IMG/VR virus record: IMGVR_UViG_3300049811_000825
Location: 1 to 31,068 of that record
DNA: 31,068 nt
Strand: one strand, 5' to 3'
DNA from: a virus
In this document: positions 22,451 to 29,023 of the stretch, piece by piece
How positions within the stretch are numbered: the first letter of the stretch is position 1
Layout of the letters: the number at the start of each line of letters is the position of its first letter
Made by a program: the position numbers and the translations under genes
Notes under the pieces: model-generated
Database searches by the model: none
What the model was told of the DNA's origin: nothing
What the model saw: the letters and a program-made list of their open reading frames with translations, nothing else

Positions 22451-23631
22451 GACCGCGCCCCCGCCGCAGCGTCGGCCCGCGCCAGGTCGGCGAAGTCCCG
22501 CCCGTCGCCCCACCCGTCGCCGGGCATGGCCAGCCGCACGGCGCAGCCGGTGGCGGCCAGCTTGGCCACCGCGCGGCGGCCGTGGCGCTCGGCGGCCTCC
22601 GGATCTTTCTCCGACCCCTCGCCCAGCACCACGACGCGGAACACCCCCTCCGGCGGGAACCATCCGCCGCGCGGGTTGCCCAGGTCGGGCTTGGCGCTGG
22701 GCAGGGGCCGCCCCGTCGTCCGGCTGTCGGGGCCGCGGCCCTCTGCCGCCTGCGGTCCCGCCAGCGCGCCCAGCGACAGGGCGGCTTCGCAGGCCCATCC
22801 CTCGCGCCCGGCGGCGACCAGCTCCCCGAACATCGCCAGCGCCGTCTCGATGCCCTCGCCAACCACCAGCGCGGGGGCGGACTTCGACAGCCGGACGGGG
22901 TGGCCGTACAGGTCGCCCGTCTCGCCCAGCCACTTCTTGCTCAGCTTGCGGCCCTCGGCGTCGCAGGCGCGCCCCTCCGGCCCGATCCATGTCTGGTGGA
23001 CGCCGTGGAACCGGCTGCGGCCGATGAAGCCCAGCATGGCGGGGCCGACATGCACGGGCTCGCGATGGCCGGGGGCGTAGTATGGGTGGCGCGGGGCGTA
23101 GCGCAGGGTCGGCGGCACCCCCAGCTCGTACAGGCGCGACAGCGCGTCGACGTTCACGCCGCGCACGGCCAGATAGTCGCGCAGCTCCCGCACATGGGGC
23201 GTGGCCTCGCGCCAGTACAGCTTCGCCCGCGCCCGCTTGCGCTCGGCGTCGCGCCGCTCTTCCTCGGCGCTGCGCACCCGGCGATCCTCGGCGTCCTCGC
23301 GGCGGCGGCGGGCCGCGGCCGGGTCTTCGTCGGGCGCGACCCCCGCGTCGGCCGCCAGGCGGCGGATGGCCTCGCCCGGCTCCACCCCGTCGCGCAGCGC
23401 GACGAAGTCGATCACCGACCCTCCCGCGTCGCAGCCGAAGCACTTGAAGAACCCGTGCGTGCCGCGCGGCTCCACCACGTGGAAGCTGGGGGTCGCCTCG
23501 GCGTGGAACGGGCACGGCCGCCACCAGTCGCCGCGCGACACGCTGGACCGTCGCATGTCCCATGCGACGCCGTCGCGTTCGACCACGGCCCGCAGCGAGA
23601 CGCTGTCCTTCACCTTGTCAGCAATGCCCAC
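22447..23631 (-). CDS. DNA primase with CHC2 zinc finger and Toprim-type domain
   Basis: 394 residues from GTG 23631, which has GGAGGGG 6 bases upstream; the frame is open further upstream but without a comparable site. A CHC2 zinc finger is clear: Cys40, His43 (C-P-F-H-A-E-A-T-P-S-F), Cys64 and Cys67 (F-K-C-F-G-C-D-A-G-G). A charged linker of R and E (130-175) is followed by the Toprim fold: A-L-V-V-G-E-G-I-E-T-A-L with the conserved Glu. The usual second metal motif, D-G-D in relatives, reads L-G-E-G-S-E-K-D here (Glu338, Ser340), so activity may be altered. It makes primers for phage replication alongside the helicase. Confidence 0.9.
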   Translation of the reverse strand: MGIADKVKDSVSLRAVVERDGVAWDMRRSSVSRGDWWRPCPFHAEATPSFHVVEPRGTHGFFKCFGCDAGGSVIDFVALRDGVEPGEAIRRLAADAGVAPDEDPAAARRRREDAEDRRVRSAEEERRDAERKRARAKLYWREATPHVRELRDYLAVRGVNVDALSRLYELGVPPTLRYAPRHPYYAPGHREPVHVGPAMLGFIGRSRFHGVHQTWIGPEGRACDAEGRKLSKKWLGETGDLYGHPVRLSKSAPALVVGEGIETALAMFGELVAAGREGWACEAALSLGALAGPQAAEGRGPDSRTTGRPLPSAKPDLGNPRGGWFPPEGVFRVVVLGEGSEKDPEAAERHGRRAVAKLAATGCAVRLAMPGDGWGDGRDFADLARADAAAGARS

Positions 23632-23707
23632 GCGCGCCCCTCCGGCGGGCGCACATGGCCCGCGCGTCACATTGTTCGATGGTCCCGCCGCGCAGCGCGC
23701 GGCGCGC

Positions 23708-24424
23708 TCACGTGGCCGCATCCTCGCCCGTGATGGCGTCCAGGACGGCCGCGTCGAACATCGCGCGCGCCAGCGCATCCGCGGGCAGCACGTGCTCCGG
23801 GGCGAAGACCATCGGCATCAGCACGACAAAGCCCCAGGGCGCGCCCATGGGCAGGATCACCGAGGGCTCGCCGGGCGGGGCGAACCGCCCGGAGCCGCGC
23901 GGCGCGATCACGACGCCCTGTCCCTGAAAGGCCGAACGCCGGATCAGCCGCGGGTCCAGGACCGGCAGGCCGGGCGCGCGGCGGTCCGGGCGGGTCAGGC
24001 ACGTGCGCCAGTCGGGGTACGTCCCGGCCACCGTCCGCGCCACGCCATGCCGGAAGCAGCACTCGGTGGAGTTGGGCAGCGCGAACGTCGCCACCGCGCG
24101 GCTGTCGTCGGCGGCCCCCAGGTCGAAGCGCAGCCGCATCCCGCTCCAGTCCGACCGTGGGCTCTCCAGTCCGTCTTTGTCCGCCACCTCGCCGTCGAAA
24201 CCGCTGTGGCAGGGCTCGACGTCCACGGTGGCGGCGCGCGGGCACACGGCGGACGGATCGACCGCGGCGAACAGGATGGCCCCGTCCGTGGCCACCAGCA
24301 GCGCCCCACCCTCCGGCCGGGGCTCGACACGCACCCCCTCCAGGTAGGCGCGCGGCGCAACGGGCGACACGCCCTGCCGCACCCACATGAATCGCGCGGC
24401 GTCCAGGTCGAAGTGGTCAGACAT
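23708..24424 (-). CDS. Possible sliding-clamp-like (DnaN-fold) phage protein
   Basis: 238 residues. It overlaps the gene before by 8 bases. The stretch Y-L-E-G-V-R-V-E-P-R-P-E-G-G-A-L-L-V-A-T-D-G-A-I-L-F-A-A resembles the strand-turn-strand of beta-clamp-like phage proteins (the L-x-G-V-x-x-x-P-x-x-x-G-G-x-L-V-A-T-D-G pattern). Middle strands include V-A-T-F-A-L-P and a long G-V-V-I-A-P-R-G-S-G-R-F. The rest is beta-rich. The fold is inferred by eye and its role could be a processivity factor or decoy. It lies in the replication operon, just before the primase, which fits. Confidence 0.78.
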   Translation of the reverse strand: MSDHFDLDAARFMWVRQGVSPVAPRAYLEGVRVEPRPEGGALLVATDGAILFAAVDPSAVCPRAATVDVEPCHSGFDGEVADKDGLESPRSDWSGMRLRFDLGAADDSRAVATFALPNSTECCFRHGVARTVAGTYPDWRTCLTRPDRRAPGLPVLDPRLIRRSAFQGQGVVIAPRGSGRFAPPGEPSVILPMGAPWGFVVLMPMVFAPEHVLPADALARAMFDAAVLDAITGEDAAT

Positions 24425-25082
24425 GCGTGTCGCTCCCCATCCAAGGCGTCGCGCCGTCCCACAGGGGGCGCGCGCCCAGCCAGTCCCAGAACGTGCCGTC
24501 GCCGCGCTCGGCGGGCTCCATGCCCAGCCAGTCGCGATGCAGGCCCGCCAGCCTGTCGGCCGCCTCCTTCGCCTCGGCCCGAAACCCCGCCCTGCAGGCG
24601 GGCGCTGCGGCAGCCGGCGACGGCGAACGGCGCGCTGACGGGGCGGCGGGGCGCGGCGGCGCGGCGGGCCTCGGCGGGGCGTTGCGCGCCGACTGGACGG
24701 CGTCGATCAGCGGGCGCAGCGGCGCGAACTGCCCGCGCGCCCATGTCAGGCCCGCATCCGTCACGGTCAGGACATGGGGGTCCGCCCAGTCGATGCGGGC
24801 CACGGCCTTGCGCCCCAGCGGCTTGCCCTGCGCGCTCTCGGCGACGGACAGGAACCCCGCGTCCGCCAGACAGGACAGCGCGATGTCGGTCGTGTCGGCG
24901 TCGAGGTTCAGCTCGACCCCCAGCCGGGCGGCGGTCACCCGCGTCAGGCCGTTGGCCTCCACCCCGGCCAGCACCAGCAGGGCCAGCGCTGCGCCGGTGG
25001 CGCCGCGAATGGGCGGGGCTTCGCGCGTCCCGTCCGCAGCGCCCGCTCCCGCGGCGGCGGCGTCGTCATGGTCACGCGGCAT
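24417..25082 (-). CDS. Winged-helix protein of the replication operon
   Basis: 221 residues from ATG 25082, overlapping the gene before by 11 bases. After a disordered D/A/G-rich start, residues about 25-110 form a winged-helix domain: L-A-L-L-V-L-A-G-V-E-A-N-G-L-T-R-V-T-A-A-R, A-L-S-C-L-A-D-A-G-F-L-S-V, then H-V-L-T-V-T-D-A-G-L. A Pro/Ala linker (about 130-155) and an end rich in W, D and G (A-K-E-A-A-D-R-L-A-G-L-H-R-D-W) follow. The gene before has a similar V-T-E-A-G wing, so the two may be related. Possible origin binding or regulation; no family is named. Confidence 0.75.
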   Translation of the reverse strand: MPRDHDDAAAAGAGAADGTREAPPIRGATGAALALLVLAGVEANGLTRVTAARLGVELNLDADTTDIALSCLADAGFLSVAESAQGKPLGRKAVARIDWADPHVLTVTDAGLTWARGQFAPLRPLIDAVQSARNAPPRPAAPPRPAAPSARRSPSPAAAAPACRAGFRAEAKEAADRLAGLHRDWLGMEPAERGDGTFWDWLGARPLWDGATPWMGSDTHV

Positions 25083-25419
25083 GGGCCGCCCCCCCTTCGC
25101 TGTGATGTGGCGCCCGCAGCCGCGCCGCCGCCGCGCCCAGCCGCGCGGCCTCGCGCTCCAGCTCGGCGCGCCCGGCCTCGGTGACGCGATAGACGGCGGG
25201 CAGGGGCGCGCGCGCGGGCGCCACCAGCGCCAGCCACCGGAACTCGACGGCCGCCTGCAGGTCGCCGCGCACCTTGCGCCAGCTCCGGCCCGTGTCGGCC
25301 ACGGCCGCATAGGCGCGCAGCGACCCGCCCGCCATCGGCAGCGGCATGCGCTCGGCCGCCAGCAGCAGGCCCGCCAGCGCCGCCTCGCGGCGCGCCGCGT
25401 CGTCGCGCCCCTGCGTCAT
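25072..25419 (-). CDS. Small winged-helix protein
   Basis: 115 residues, ATGA-coupled with the gene before. Its core has helices L-A-G-L-L-L-A-A-E-R-M, R-A-Y-A-A-V-A-D-T-G-R-S-W-R-K-V-R-G-D-L-Q-A-A-V-E and a wing Y-R-V-T-E-A-G-R-A-E-L-E. This is a DNA-binding winged-helix pattern, similar in wing to the protein that follows. It has no effector domain. It may be a regulator or a replication partner of its neighbour. Confidence 0.75.
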   Translation of the reverse strand: MTQGRDDAARREAALAGLLLAAERMPLPMAGGSLRAYAAVADTGRSWRKVRGDLQAAVEFRWLALVAPARAPLPAVYRVTEAGRAELEREAARLGAAAARLRAPHHSEGGAAHAA

Positions 25420-25943
25420 TCGCCCCTCCGCAGCGGGCGGCCCAGCGCCGAACGCCAGGCGGGCGGGGTCGACCAGGGCGCAAAGCCCGCGTCGGTGAAG
25501 GACGGGACGTGGGTGGCCTGATAGGCGGCGACCCGCGCCGCCACGCCGGGGTCGGCCAGCAGCTCGAGCACGGGCGCAGGGTCCGTCATGGCGGCGATCA
25601 GCATCGGGCTGGGATAGTCCGCGATCACGCCCAGCTGCGCGTCGCTGGCGCGCCGGATCAGCGCCAGCCCGTACTCGCGCACCCGGATTTCGACCGCGGC
25701 GGGCTGCACGGCCAGCGCGCGCACCCGCGCCGCGATCTCGGCCGCGTCGCCCCCCTCGCGCACCACCATCAGCGCGGCGATCAGCCGGGGCCGGGCGTGG
25801 CTGGTGCGCAGGTCAGGCCATGGCGGGGGCGCGGGCTTGTCGGCGAACAGCTCCCGCAGCACCTGCTCGCGCTGCGCGGCCTCGGCCGACACCGGCGTTC
25901 CGAACCCGACGGCCGGGCGCTTGCCTGCGGGCGGGCGGTTCAT
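25416..25943 (-). CDS. Helical hypothetical protein of the early operon
   Basis: 175 residues from ATG 25943 (MNRPPAGKRPAVGFGTPVS). Overlaps both neighbours by 4 bases. After a Pro-rich start, it has a conserved-looking helical body with R-P-R-L-I-A-A-L-M-V-V-R-E-G-G-D-A, then R-V-R-E-Y-G-L-A-L-I-R-R-A and A-A-R-V-A-A-Y-Q-A-T-H-V-P-S-F. No domain is recognised. It belongs to the replication operon and is transcribed with it. Confidence 0.78.
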   Translation of the reverse strand: MNRPPAGKRPAVGFGTPVSAEAAQREQVLRELFADKPAPPPWPDLRTSHARPRLIAALMVVREGGDAAEIAARVRALAVQPAAVEIRVREYGLALIRRASDAQLGVIADYPSPMLIAAMTDPAPVLELLADPGVAARVAAYQATHVPSFTDAGFAPWSTPPAWRSALGRPLRRGE

Positions 25944-26092
25944 CGCAGCGCCTCCAGGCGGGCCAGCACCCCGCGCAGCCGCACCAGCGCGGCCCGCCAC
26001 CGGGCGCGCGCCCGCGCCTCGGCCCGTTCGGCCAGACGCAGGCGCAGGTCCAGCCACAGGCCGGTCAGCAGGCGTCGCCATGGTGGCGTCAT
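25940..26092 (-). CDS. Very small basic protein (50 aa)
   Basis: 50 residues, ATG 26092 coupled to the HTH gene before and ATGA-coupled to the gene after. It reads as one long Arg/Leu/Ala helix (W-R-R-L-L-T-G-L-W-L-D-L-R-L-R-L-A-E-R-A), strongly basic, so a nucleic-acid or membrane-surface role is possible. Supported by the tight overlaps on both sides. No family. Confidence 0.6.
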   Translation of the reverse strand: MTPPWRRLLTGLWLDLRLRLAERAEARARARWRAALVRLRGVLARLEALR

Positions 26093-26322
26093 GGGATGCG
26101 TCCCTCCATCGCCTCGAAGATCATCAGGGCGAACACGACCCGGCCCGGCGGGCTGGCGCGTCCGTCCAGCCAGCGCCGCACGGTGCTGGGATGCACGCCC
26201 AGGGCGCGGCCCGCCCGCAGCGCGGTGGCGTGCGGGCTGTCGCCCGGCCAGCGGCGCAGGATGATGCGCGCGGTGGCCGCGTCCGCCCGGCGCTGCAGCG
26301 CGCCCCAGCTCGCGCCCGCCAT
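26089..26322 (-). CDS. Helix-turn-helix regulator heading the replication operon
   Basis: 77 residues from ATG 26322, preceded by a G-rich ribosome site. A longer frame from 26445 would place the palindromic operator inside the gene, so the shorter start is preferred. Residues about 33-60 (H-A-T-A-L-R-A-G-R-A-L-G-V-H-P-S-T-V-R-R-W-L-D-G-R) form an HTH of the phage Cro/CII-type. The C-terminal helix V-V-F-A-L-M-I-F-E-A-M-E is hydrophobic and may dimerise. As the first gene after the palindrome it may bind that site itself. Confidence 0.78.
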   Translation of the reverse strand: MAGASWGALQRRADAATARIILRRWPGDSPHATALRAGRALGVHPSTVRRWLDGRASPPGRVVFALMIFEAMEGRIP

Positions 26323-26355
26323 GTCCCCCGTCCGCCCGCCCGCGGCGGCGTCGAA

Positions 26356-26373
26356 TTGCGCAGACCTGCGCAA
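26356..26373. promoter_or_regulatory. Near-perfect palindromic operator TTGCGCAG..CTGCGCAA
   Basis: TTGCGCAGACCTGCGCAA: 8-base arms with a 2-base centre (AC). It lies 33 bases upstream of the HTH gene in the divergent gap with the 73-residue gene on the plus strand. Size and symmetry are those of operators for Cro/CI-like dimers. No full promoter is recognisable around it. The core TGCGCA is a common phage operator base pattern in high-GC hosts. Confidence 0.7.
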
Positions 26374-26540
26374 CGCCTCCGGGCCATGGTCCGCGGCGAG
26401 GGCCTTTACCGGCAGGGGAGACGGGCATGATCCGCGGACCGCCATGACGTCAGACCGCCCCGGCCAAGGTCGGGGGCGCGCAGCGCCGGGCGGCGGGTAT
26501 CCTGCCCGCGGCCCACGAAGGGCGGACGGGGGAGACGACG

Positions 26541-26762
26541 ATGGCGACGGACGAAGACCAGCTCAGGGGCGCGCTGTATGCGCACGGGGCCATGATCGCA
26601 GCGATGCTGCGCGCGCTGGACCACAGGCTGCCGGACTTCCGCGCCGCCCTCGCCGCCCACGTGGACGACCAGCTCGCCCGGCTGGCCGCCGAGAACCCGC
26701 CGGAACCATGGCTGGACGAGATGAGGGAGGAAATGCGCATCCTTCTGGACCCACCGTCCTAG
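26541..26762 (+). CDS. Small plus-strand protein inside the minus-strand early block
   Basis: 73 residues. ATG follows GGGGGAG by about 6 bases. It is a helical protein: Q-L-R-G-A-L-Y-A-H-G-A-M-I-A-A-M-L-R-A-L and P-W-L-D-E-M-R-E-E-M-R-I-L-L. It is divergent from the HTH gene and convergent with the next minus gene; their stop codons share CTAG at 26759-26762. The opposite orientation suggests its own promoter in 26323-26540, though I see no clear one. No family. Confidence 0.72.
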   Translation: MATDEDQLRGALYAHGAMIAAMLRALDHRLPDFRAALAAHVDDQLARLAAENPPEPWLDEMREEMRILLDPPS

Positions 26763-26923
26763 AGAGGCCGCGCCCGACGGCGGGCCACGTACGCCTCGAT
26801 CGCGGACTGACGCTGCGGCCGCTGCAGCTCCAGGCGCGCGGCCAGCCGCGCGTGGGCGCGGCGCTCCATCTCCACGCTCAGCCATTCGAGGGCGCGGTCG
26901 ATCAGGCGGCGGACGAACGCCAT
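26759..26923 (-). CDS. Small basic protein (54 aa)
   Basis: 54 residues. ATG at 26923 with AGAAGGAG 7 bases upstream, a strong site. An amphipathic, Arg-rich helix: R-R-L-I-D-R-A-L-E-W-L-S-V-E-M-E-R-R-A-H-A-R-L-A-A. Encoded just after the Cro-like gene, so it is the second gene of the left early operon. It could act as a small nucleic-acid binding or host-takeover protein. Function not inferred. Confidence 0.75.
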   Translation of the reverse strand: MAFVRRLIDRALEWLSVEMERRAHARLAARLELQRPQRQSAIEAYVARRRARPL

Positions 26924-26958
26924 GGGGCGGCTCCTTCTGTGCGGGGAAAGGGCGGCGG

Positions 26959-27225
26959 TCACGACGGCGCGCCTCCGGCGGACGGGACGGGGGTCTCGGC
27001 CGCCGGCTCGGGGACCGCGTCGGCGGCGGCGGCGGGAACGCCAAGCCACGACCGGGCGGGCACCGCGCCGCCGGTCGCGGCCTCGATGGCGAAGGCCACC
27101 GCCAGCGTCGGCTGCTGGTGGCCGCGCCGGATGCGCGACAGCGCCACCGGATGCAGACCCACGAGGGCGGCGAAGGCGCCGCCCGTCATACCGTGGGATT
27201 TGAGATACGTGTGCAGTGGGGTCAT
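26959..27225 (-). CDS. Cro-like XRE-family regulator
   Basis: 88 residues from ATG 27225 (MTPLHTYLKSHGMTGGAFAALVG). An HTH of XRE type fills residues about 5-60: G-A-F-A-A-L-V-G-L-H-P-V-A-L-S-R-I-R-R-G-H-Q-Q-P-T-L-A-V-A. A disordered P/A tail follows. It is divergent from the CI-like gene with operator repeats in between, which is the Cro position. It would bind those sites and shut off the repressor. The weak ribosome site at ATG 27225 means low expression is possible. Confidence 0.85.
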   Translation of the reverse strand: MTPLHTYLKSHGMTGGAFAALVGLHPVALSRIRRGHQQPTLAVAFAIEAATGGAVPARSWLGVPAAAADAVPEPAAETPVPSAGGAPS

Positions 27226-27318
27226 GAACGCGAACTTGCTCCAAACGGAAATTACTTTCAACGGAAAATTTCCGGCTGACGCTATGGCGCGCCTTGGTCG
27301 GATTGGTGACGGTTGCTC
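27226..27318. promoter_or_regulatory. Divergent control region between Cro-like and CI-like genes
   Basis: 93 bases, AT-richer than the rest. It holds a palindrome CGGAAAATTTCCG (27262-27274; 6-base arms around a central A) and next to it GGAAATTAC (27247-27255), the reverse complement of GTAATTTCC. The same GTAATTTC word recurs downstream of the repressor. These are probable operator sites for both proteins. TAATTT on the minus strand may be the -10 of the Cro-side promoter. Confidence 0.7.
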
Positions 27319-27639
27319 ATGCTGAAACTCAGGCTCAGAGAACTGCGCAAGCGAGGCCCGACCAAGATCACCTTGGAAGAGGTAGCGGCGGCCATTGGAT
27401 CGAACGCCCCGACGCTGTCGCGCCTCGAACGCGGCCAGCAGTTTCCGACTGGCGAACAGATAGCGTCACTGGCACAGTTTTATGGCGTGCAACCCCACGA
27501 ACTCTTTGAGACGTATAAGATGGCCGATCCGGGATTTGAGCGGATCAAGCGTCTTTTGGAACAGGCACCGCCGGATGACTTAGAGAAAGCTCTCCGGGTT
27601 CTAGAAGTGGTTCTTGGGCGAGAAGCCCCCACAGAATAA
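27319..27639 (+). CDS. CI-like XRE repressor without protease domain
   Basis: 106 residues from ATG 27319; a TTG lies 6 bases upstream. A clear HTH occupies residues 16-65: I-T-L-E-E-V-A-A-A-I-G-S-N-A-P-T-L-S-R-L-E-R-G-Q-Q-F-P-T-G-E-Q-I-A-S-L-A-Q-F-Y, followed by a helical end D-L-E-K-A-L-R-V-L-E-V-V-L-G. There is no S24/LexA-type autopeptidase, so RecA-driven self-cleavage is not expected. The base and codon use is less GC-biased than its neighbours. It is divergent from the Cro-like gene, and would repress the promoters on both sides. It is the best candidate for the prophage repressor. Confidence 0.85.
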   Translation: MLKLRLRELRKRGPTKITLEEVAAAIGSNAPTLSRLERGQQFPTGEQIASLAQFYGVQPHELFETYKMADPGFERIKRLLEQAPPDDLEKALRVLEVVLGREAPTE

Positions 27640-27863
27640 TGCTCATGGCGCGTTGCTCGGCGGGCGTCGCCCTCTGATACAAATTGAGCAATTGCGCCAG
27701 CGGGTTGGCAAGCATCAATGTTCCTCACTTGTTCACTGCCGCCAGCCATCCACGACTCGGTTTAATGAACCGTTCCACGGAAAAGTTACACCAGACGTAA
27801 TTTCCTGTTGACGTAAGTTTTGCGTTAGGCGTAATTTCAAGGCCACCGGACACGGAGGCTCCC
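27640..27863. promoter_or_regulatory. Rightward early promoter with operator repeats
   Basis: 224 gene-free bases. A likely promoter for the plus-strand operon: TTGACG (27808-27813) and TAATTT (27832-27837), 18 bases apart, with the ATG of the next gene 27 bases past the -10. Repeats overlay it: GTAATTTC at 27797-27804 and 27831-27838, and GTAAGTTT at 27813-27820, spaced 16-18 bases. GGAAAAGTTAC (27779-27789) lies as an imperfect inverted copy of the first. One copy covers the -10, so repression by the CI-like or Cro-like protein is likely. The region 27640-27778 shows no clear feature. Confidence 0.72.
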
Positions 27864-28289
27864 ATGGCGTATGACGGCACTCCTTCCCCACCAGCGCTCG
27901 CGGCGACGTTCCGCGCGGTCGAGGCGACGACGGCGGCGCAGGCCGAGGCGGTGGCGGCCGGGCTGGACCGGCGGCCCTTCGACGCGGCGCTGGCGGCGCT
28001 GGCGCAGGGCGTCGCGCTGGCCGTGGCTCCCGTCCCGCCCTGCGGCGGCGTCGCGGCCGACGCGGTGGCCGACTGGATCGCCGCCCGCCTGCGCCGCGAC
28101 ATCGGCGGCCGGGTGCAGGCCTTCGTCCTGATGGCCGACTTCGCCGCCCACGCCGCCTGCGCGGGCGTCCCGCCCCGCTCCCCCCACGCGCTGTCCCGCC
28201 GCCTCGCCGAACTCGGCCTGCGCAAAAAGCTGTCGGGCGGCCGCACCTGGTATCTTGACGTCGCCCTGCCGGCCGGGGTGACCCCGTGA
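27864..28289 (+). CDS. Winged-helix protein resembling the helicase C-terminus
   Basis: 141 residues, ATG with GGAGG 6 bases upstream. First plus-strand early gene. The first half is an Ala-rich helical region. The last about 50 residues (V-L-M-A-D-F-A-A-H, S-P-H-A-L-S-R-R-L-A-E-L-G, K-K-L-S-G-G-R-T-W-Y-L-D) align by eye with the C-terminal winged helix of the SF3 helicase in this window (T-P-H-T-V-A-K-L-L-A-E-K-G, V-S-G-G-R-T-Y-Y-K-D). Both begin with a helix of similar spacing. It may bind the same DNA site or a partner of the helicase. Not a known family to me. Confidence 0.85.
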   Translation: MAYDGTPSPPALAATFRAVEATTAAQAEAVAAGLDRRPFDAALAALAQGVALAVAPVPPCGGVAADAVADWIAARLRRDIGGRVQAFVLMADFAAHAACAGVPPRSPHALSRRLAELGLRKKLSGGRTWYLDVALPAGVTP

Positions 28290-28534
28290 CCGGCCGCGTG
28301 ACCGCGCCCGTGACCGCGGCGCGCCCCGTCCGCTTTGATCTTTACGGCCAGCTCCCGGCCCTGCTGCTGGAGGGCTGGGACAAATGGGTGATGCCGGTCG
28401 CGACGCAGGCCGGGGGCGAGCGCTGGGTCTCAACTTTCACCGGCAGCAGGCGCGGCGACCGCGCCTTCGCGCAGGCCTTCGCCGCCGACATCGTGGGCGC
28501 CACCGGCGGCATGATCGCCGAGGTGTGGTCGTGA
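28286..28534 (+). CDS. Small hypothetical protein (82 aa)
   Basis: 82 residues. GTG overlaps the previous stop as GTGA; further GTG codons at 28298 and 28310 are possible starts. It reads V-R-F-D-L-Y-G-Q-L-P-A-L-L-L-E-G-W-D-K-W-V-M-P, then A-G-G-E-R-W-V-S-T-F-T-G-S-R-R-G-D-R-A. No domain recognised. It ends 8 bases before the stop of the zinc protein read from the other strand. Confidence 0.65.
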   Translation: MTGRVTAPVTAARPVRFDLYGQLPALLLEGWDKWVMPVATQAGGERWVSTFTGSRRGDRAFAQAFAADIVGATGGMIAEVWS

Positions 28535-28542
28535 CCGGCGCG

Positions 28543-28815
28543 TCAGGTCTTGTGGTCGGTGACGCGCCCGCACGCGCCGCAGCGCAGGTCCAGCCGCTTC
28601 TTGCCCATGGCGCCGAACACGGGGTCCGGGCGCTCGACGGTCACGTCCATCGCCCCGCCGCACAGCTTGCACGTCATCCAGCCCGGCGCGGCGGGCTTCG
28701 CCTCGAGCGCGGCCAGCCGCTGCTCCAGCGCCTCCACCCGGCGCGGCAGGGTGACAAGCGTTTTCCACACCGGCACGTTGTCGAGGATTTTCAGCATGTC
28801 TGACACGGTCAACAT
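28543..28815 (-). CDS. Zinc-ribbon small phage protein
   Basis: 90 residues from ATG 28815, which has GGAGGG 7 bases upstream. N-terminal helices (M-L-K-I-L-D-N-V-P-V-W-K-T-L-V-T-L-P-R-R) lead into a coiled coil (V-E-A-L-E-Q-R-L-A-A-L-E-A-K) and a C-terminal zinc ribbon: C-K-L-C-G-G-A and C-G-A-C-G-R. The layout, a coiled coil then a two-CxxC ribbon, is common in small phage and prophage proteins of unknown function. It lies opposite to its neighbours and its first 20 bases overlap the next plus-strand gene. Confidence 0.82.
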   Translation of the reverse strand: MLTVSDMLKILDNVPVWKTLVTLPRRVEALEQRLAALEAKPAAPGWMTCKLCGGAMDVTVERPDPVFGAMGKKRLDLRCGACGRVTDHKT

Positions 28816-29023
28816 CTTGGTCCCTCCGCCGGGCCGCGCCGTCGACGAACCGTTCGGCCTCGCCCAGCACCAGACGACGTTCCAGTCGCTGAAGGTCGAA
28901 GGCAAGCCCGGCGGGCCGCGCGCGCTGATGCTGCGCGACGGCGACCGCGAGACGGTGTTCCGCCTCTCGCCCGATCAGGTCGCGCGGCTGCAGCGCATCC
29001 TCGCCGAAGGGGCGCAGCCGTGA
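28796..29023 (+). CDS. Small hypothetical protein (75 aa)
   Basis: 75 residues from ATG 28796. A GAGG lies about 9 bases upstream. It has an extended N-terminus (V-N-I-L-V-P-P-P-G-R-A-V-D-E-P-F-G) and a C-terminal helix S-P-D-Q-V-A-R-L-Q-R-I-L-A-E-G. Its 5' end overlaps the 5' end of the zinc-ribbon gene on the other strand. It is GTGA-coupled to the next plus gene. No family is recognised. Confidence 0.7.
   Translation: MSDTVNILVPPPGRAVDEPFGLAQHQTTFQSLKVEGKPGGPRALMLRDGDRETVFRLSPDQVARLQRILAEGAQP

Noticed and set aside
21342-25105. Long plus-strand frames opposite the helicase and primase
   Set aside because: No recognisable domain; complementary to well-supported genes.
27480-27749. 89-codon minus-strand frame opposite the repressor
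   Set aside because: Arg/Ser/Thr-rich, no ribosome site, antisense to the CI-like gene.
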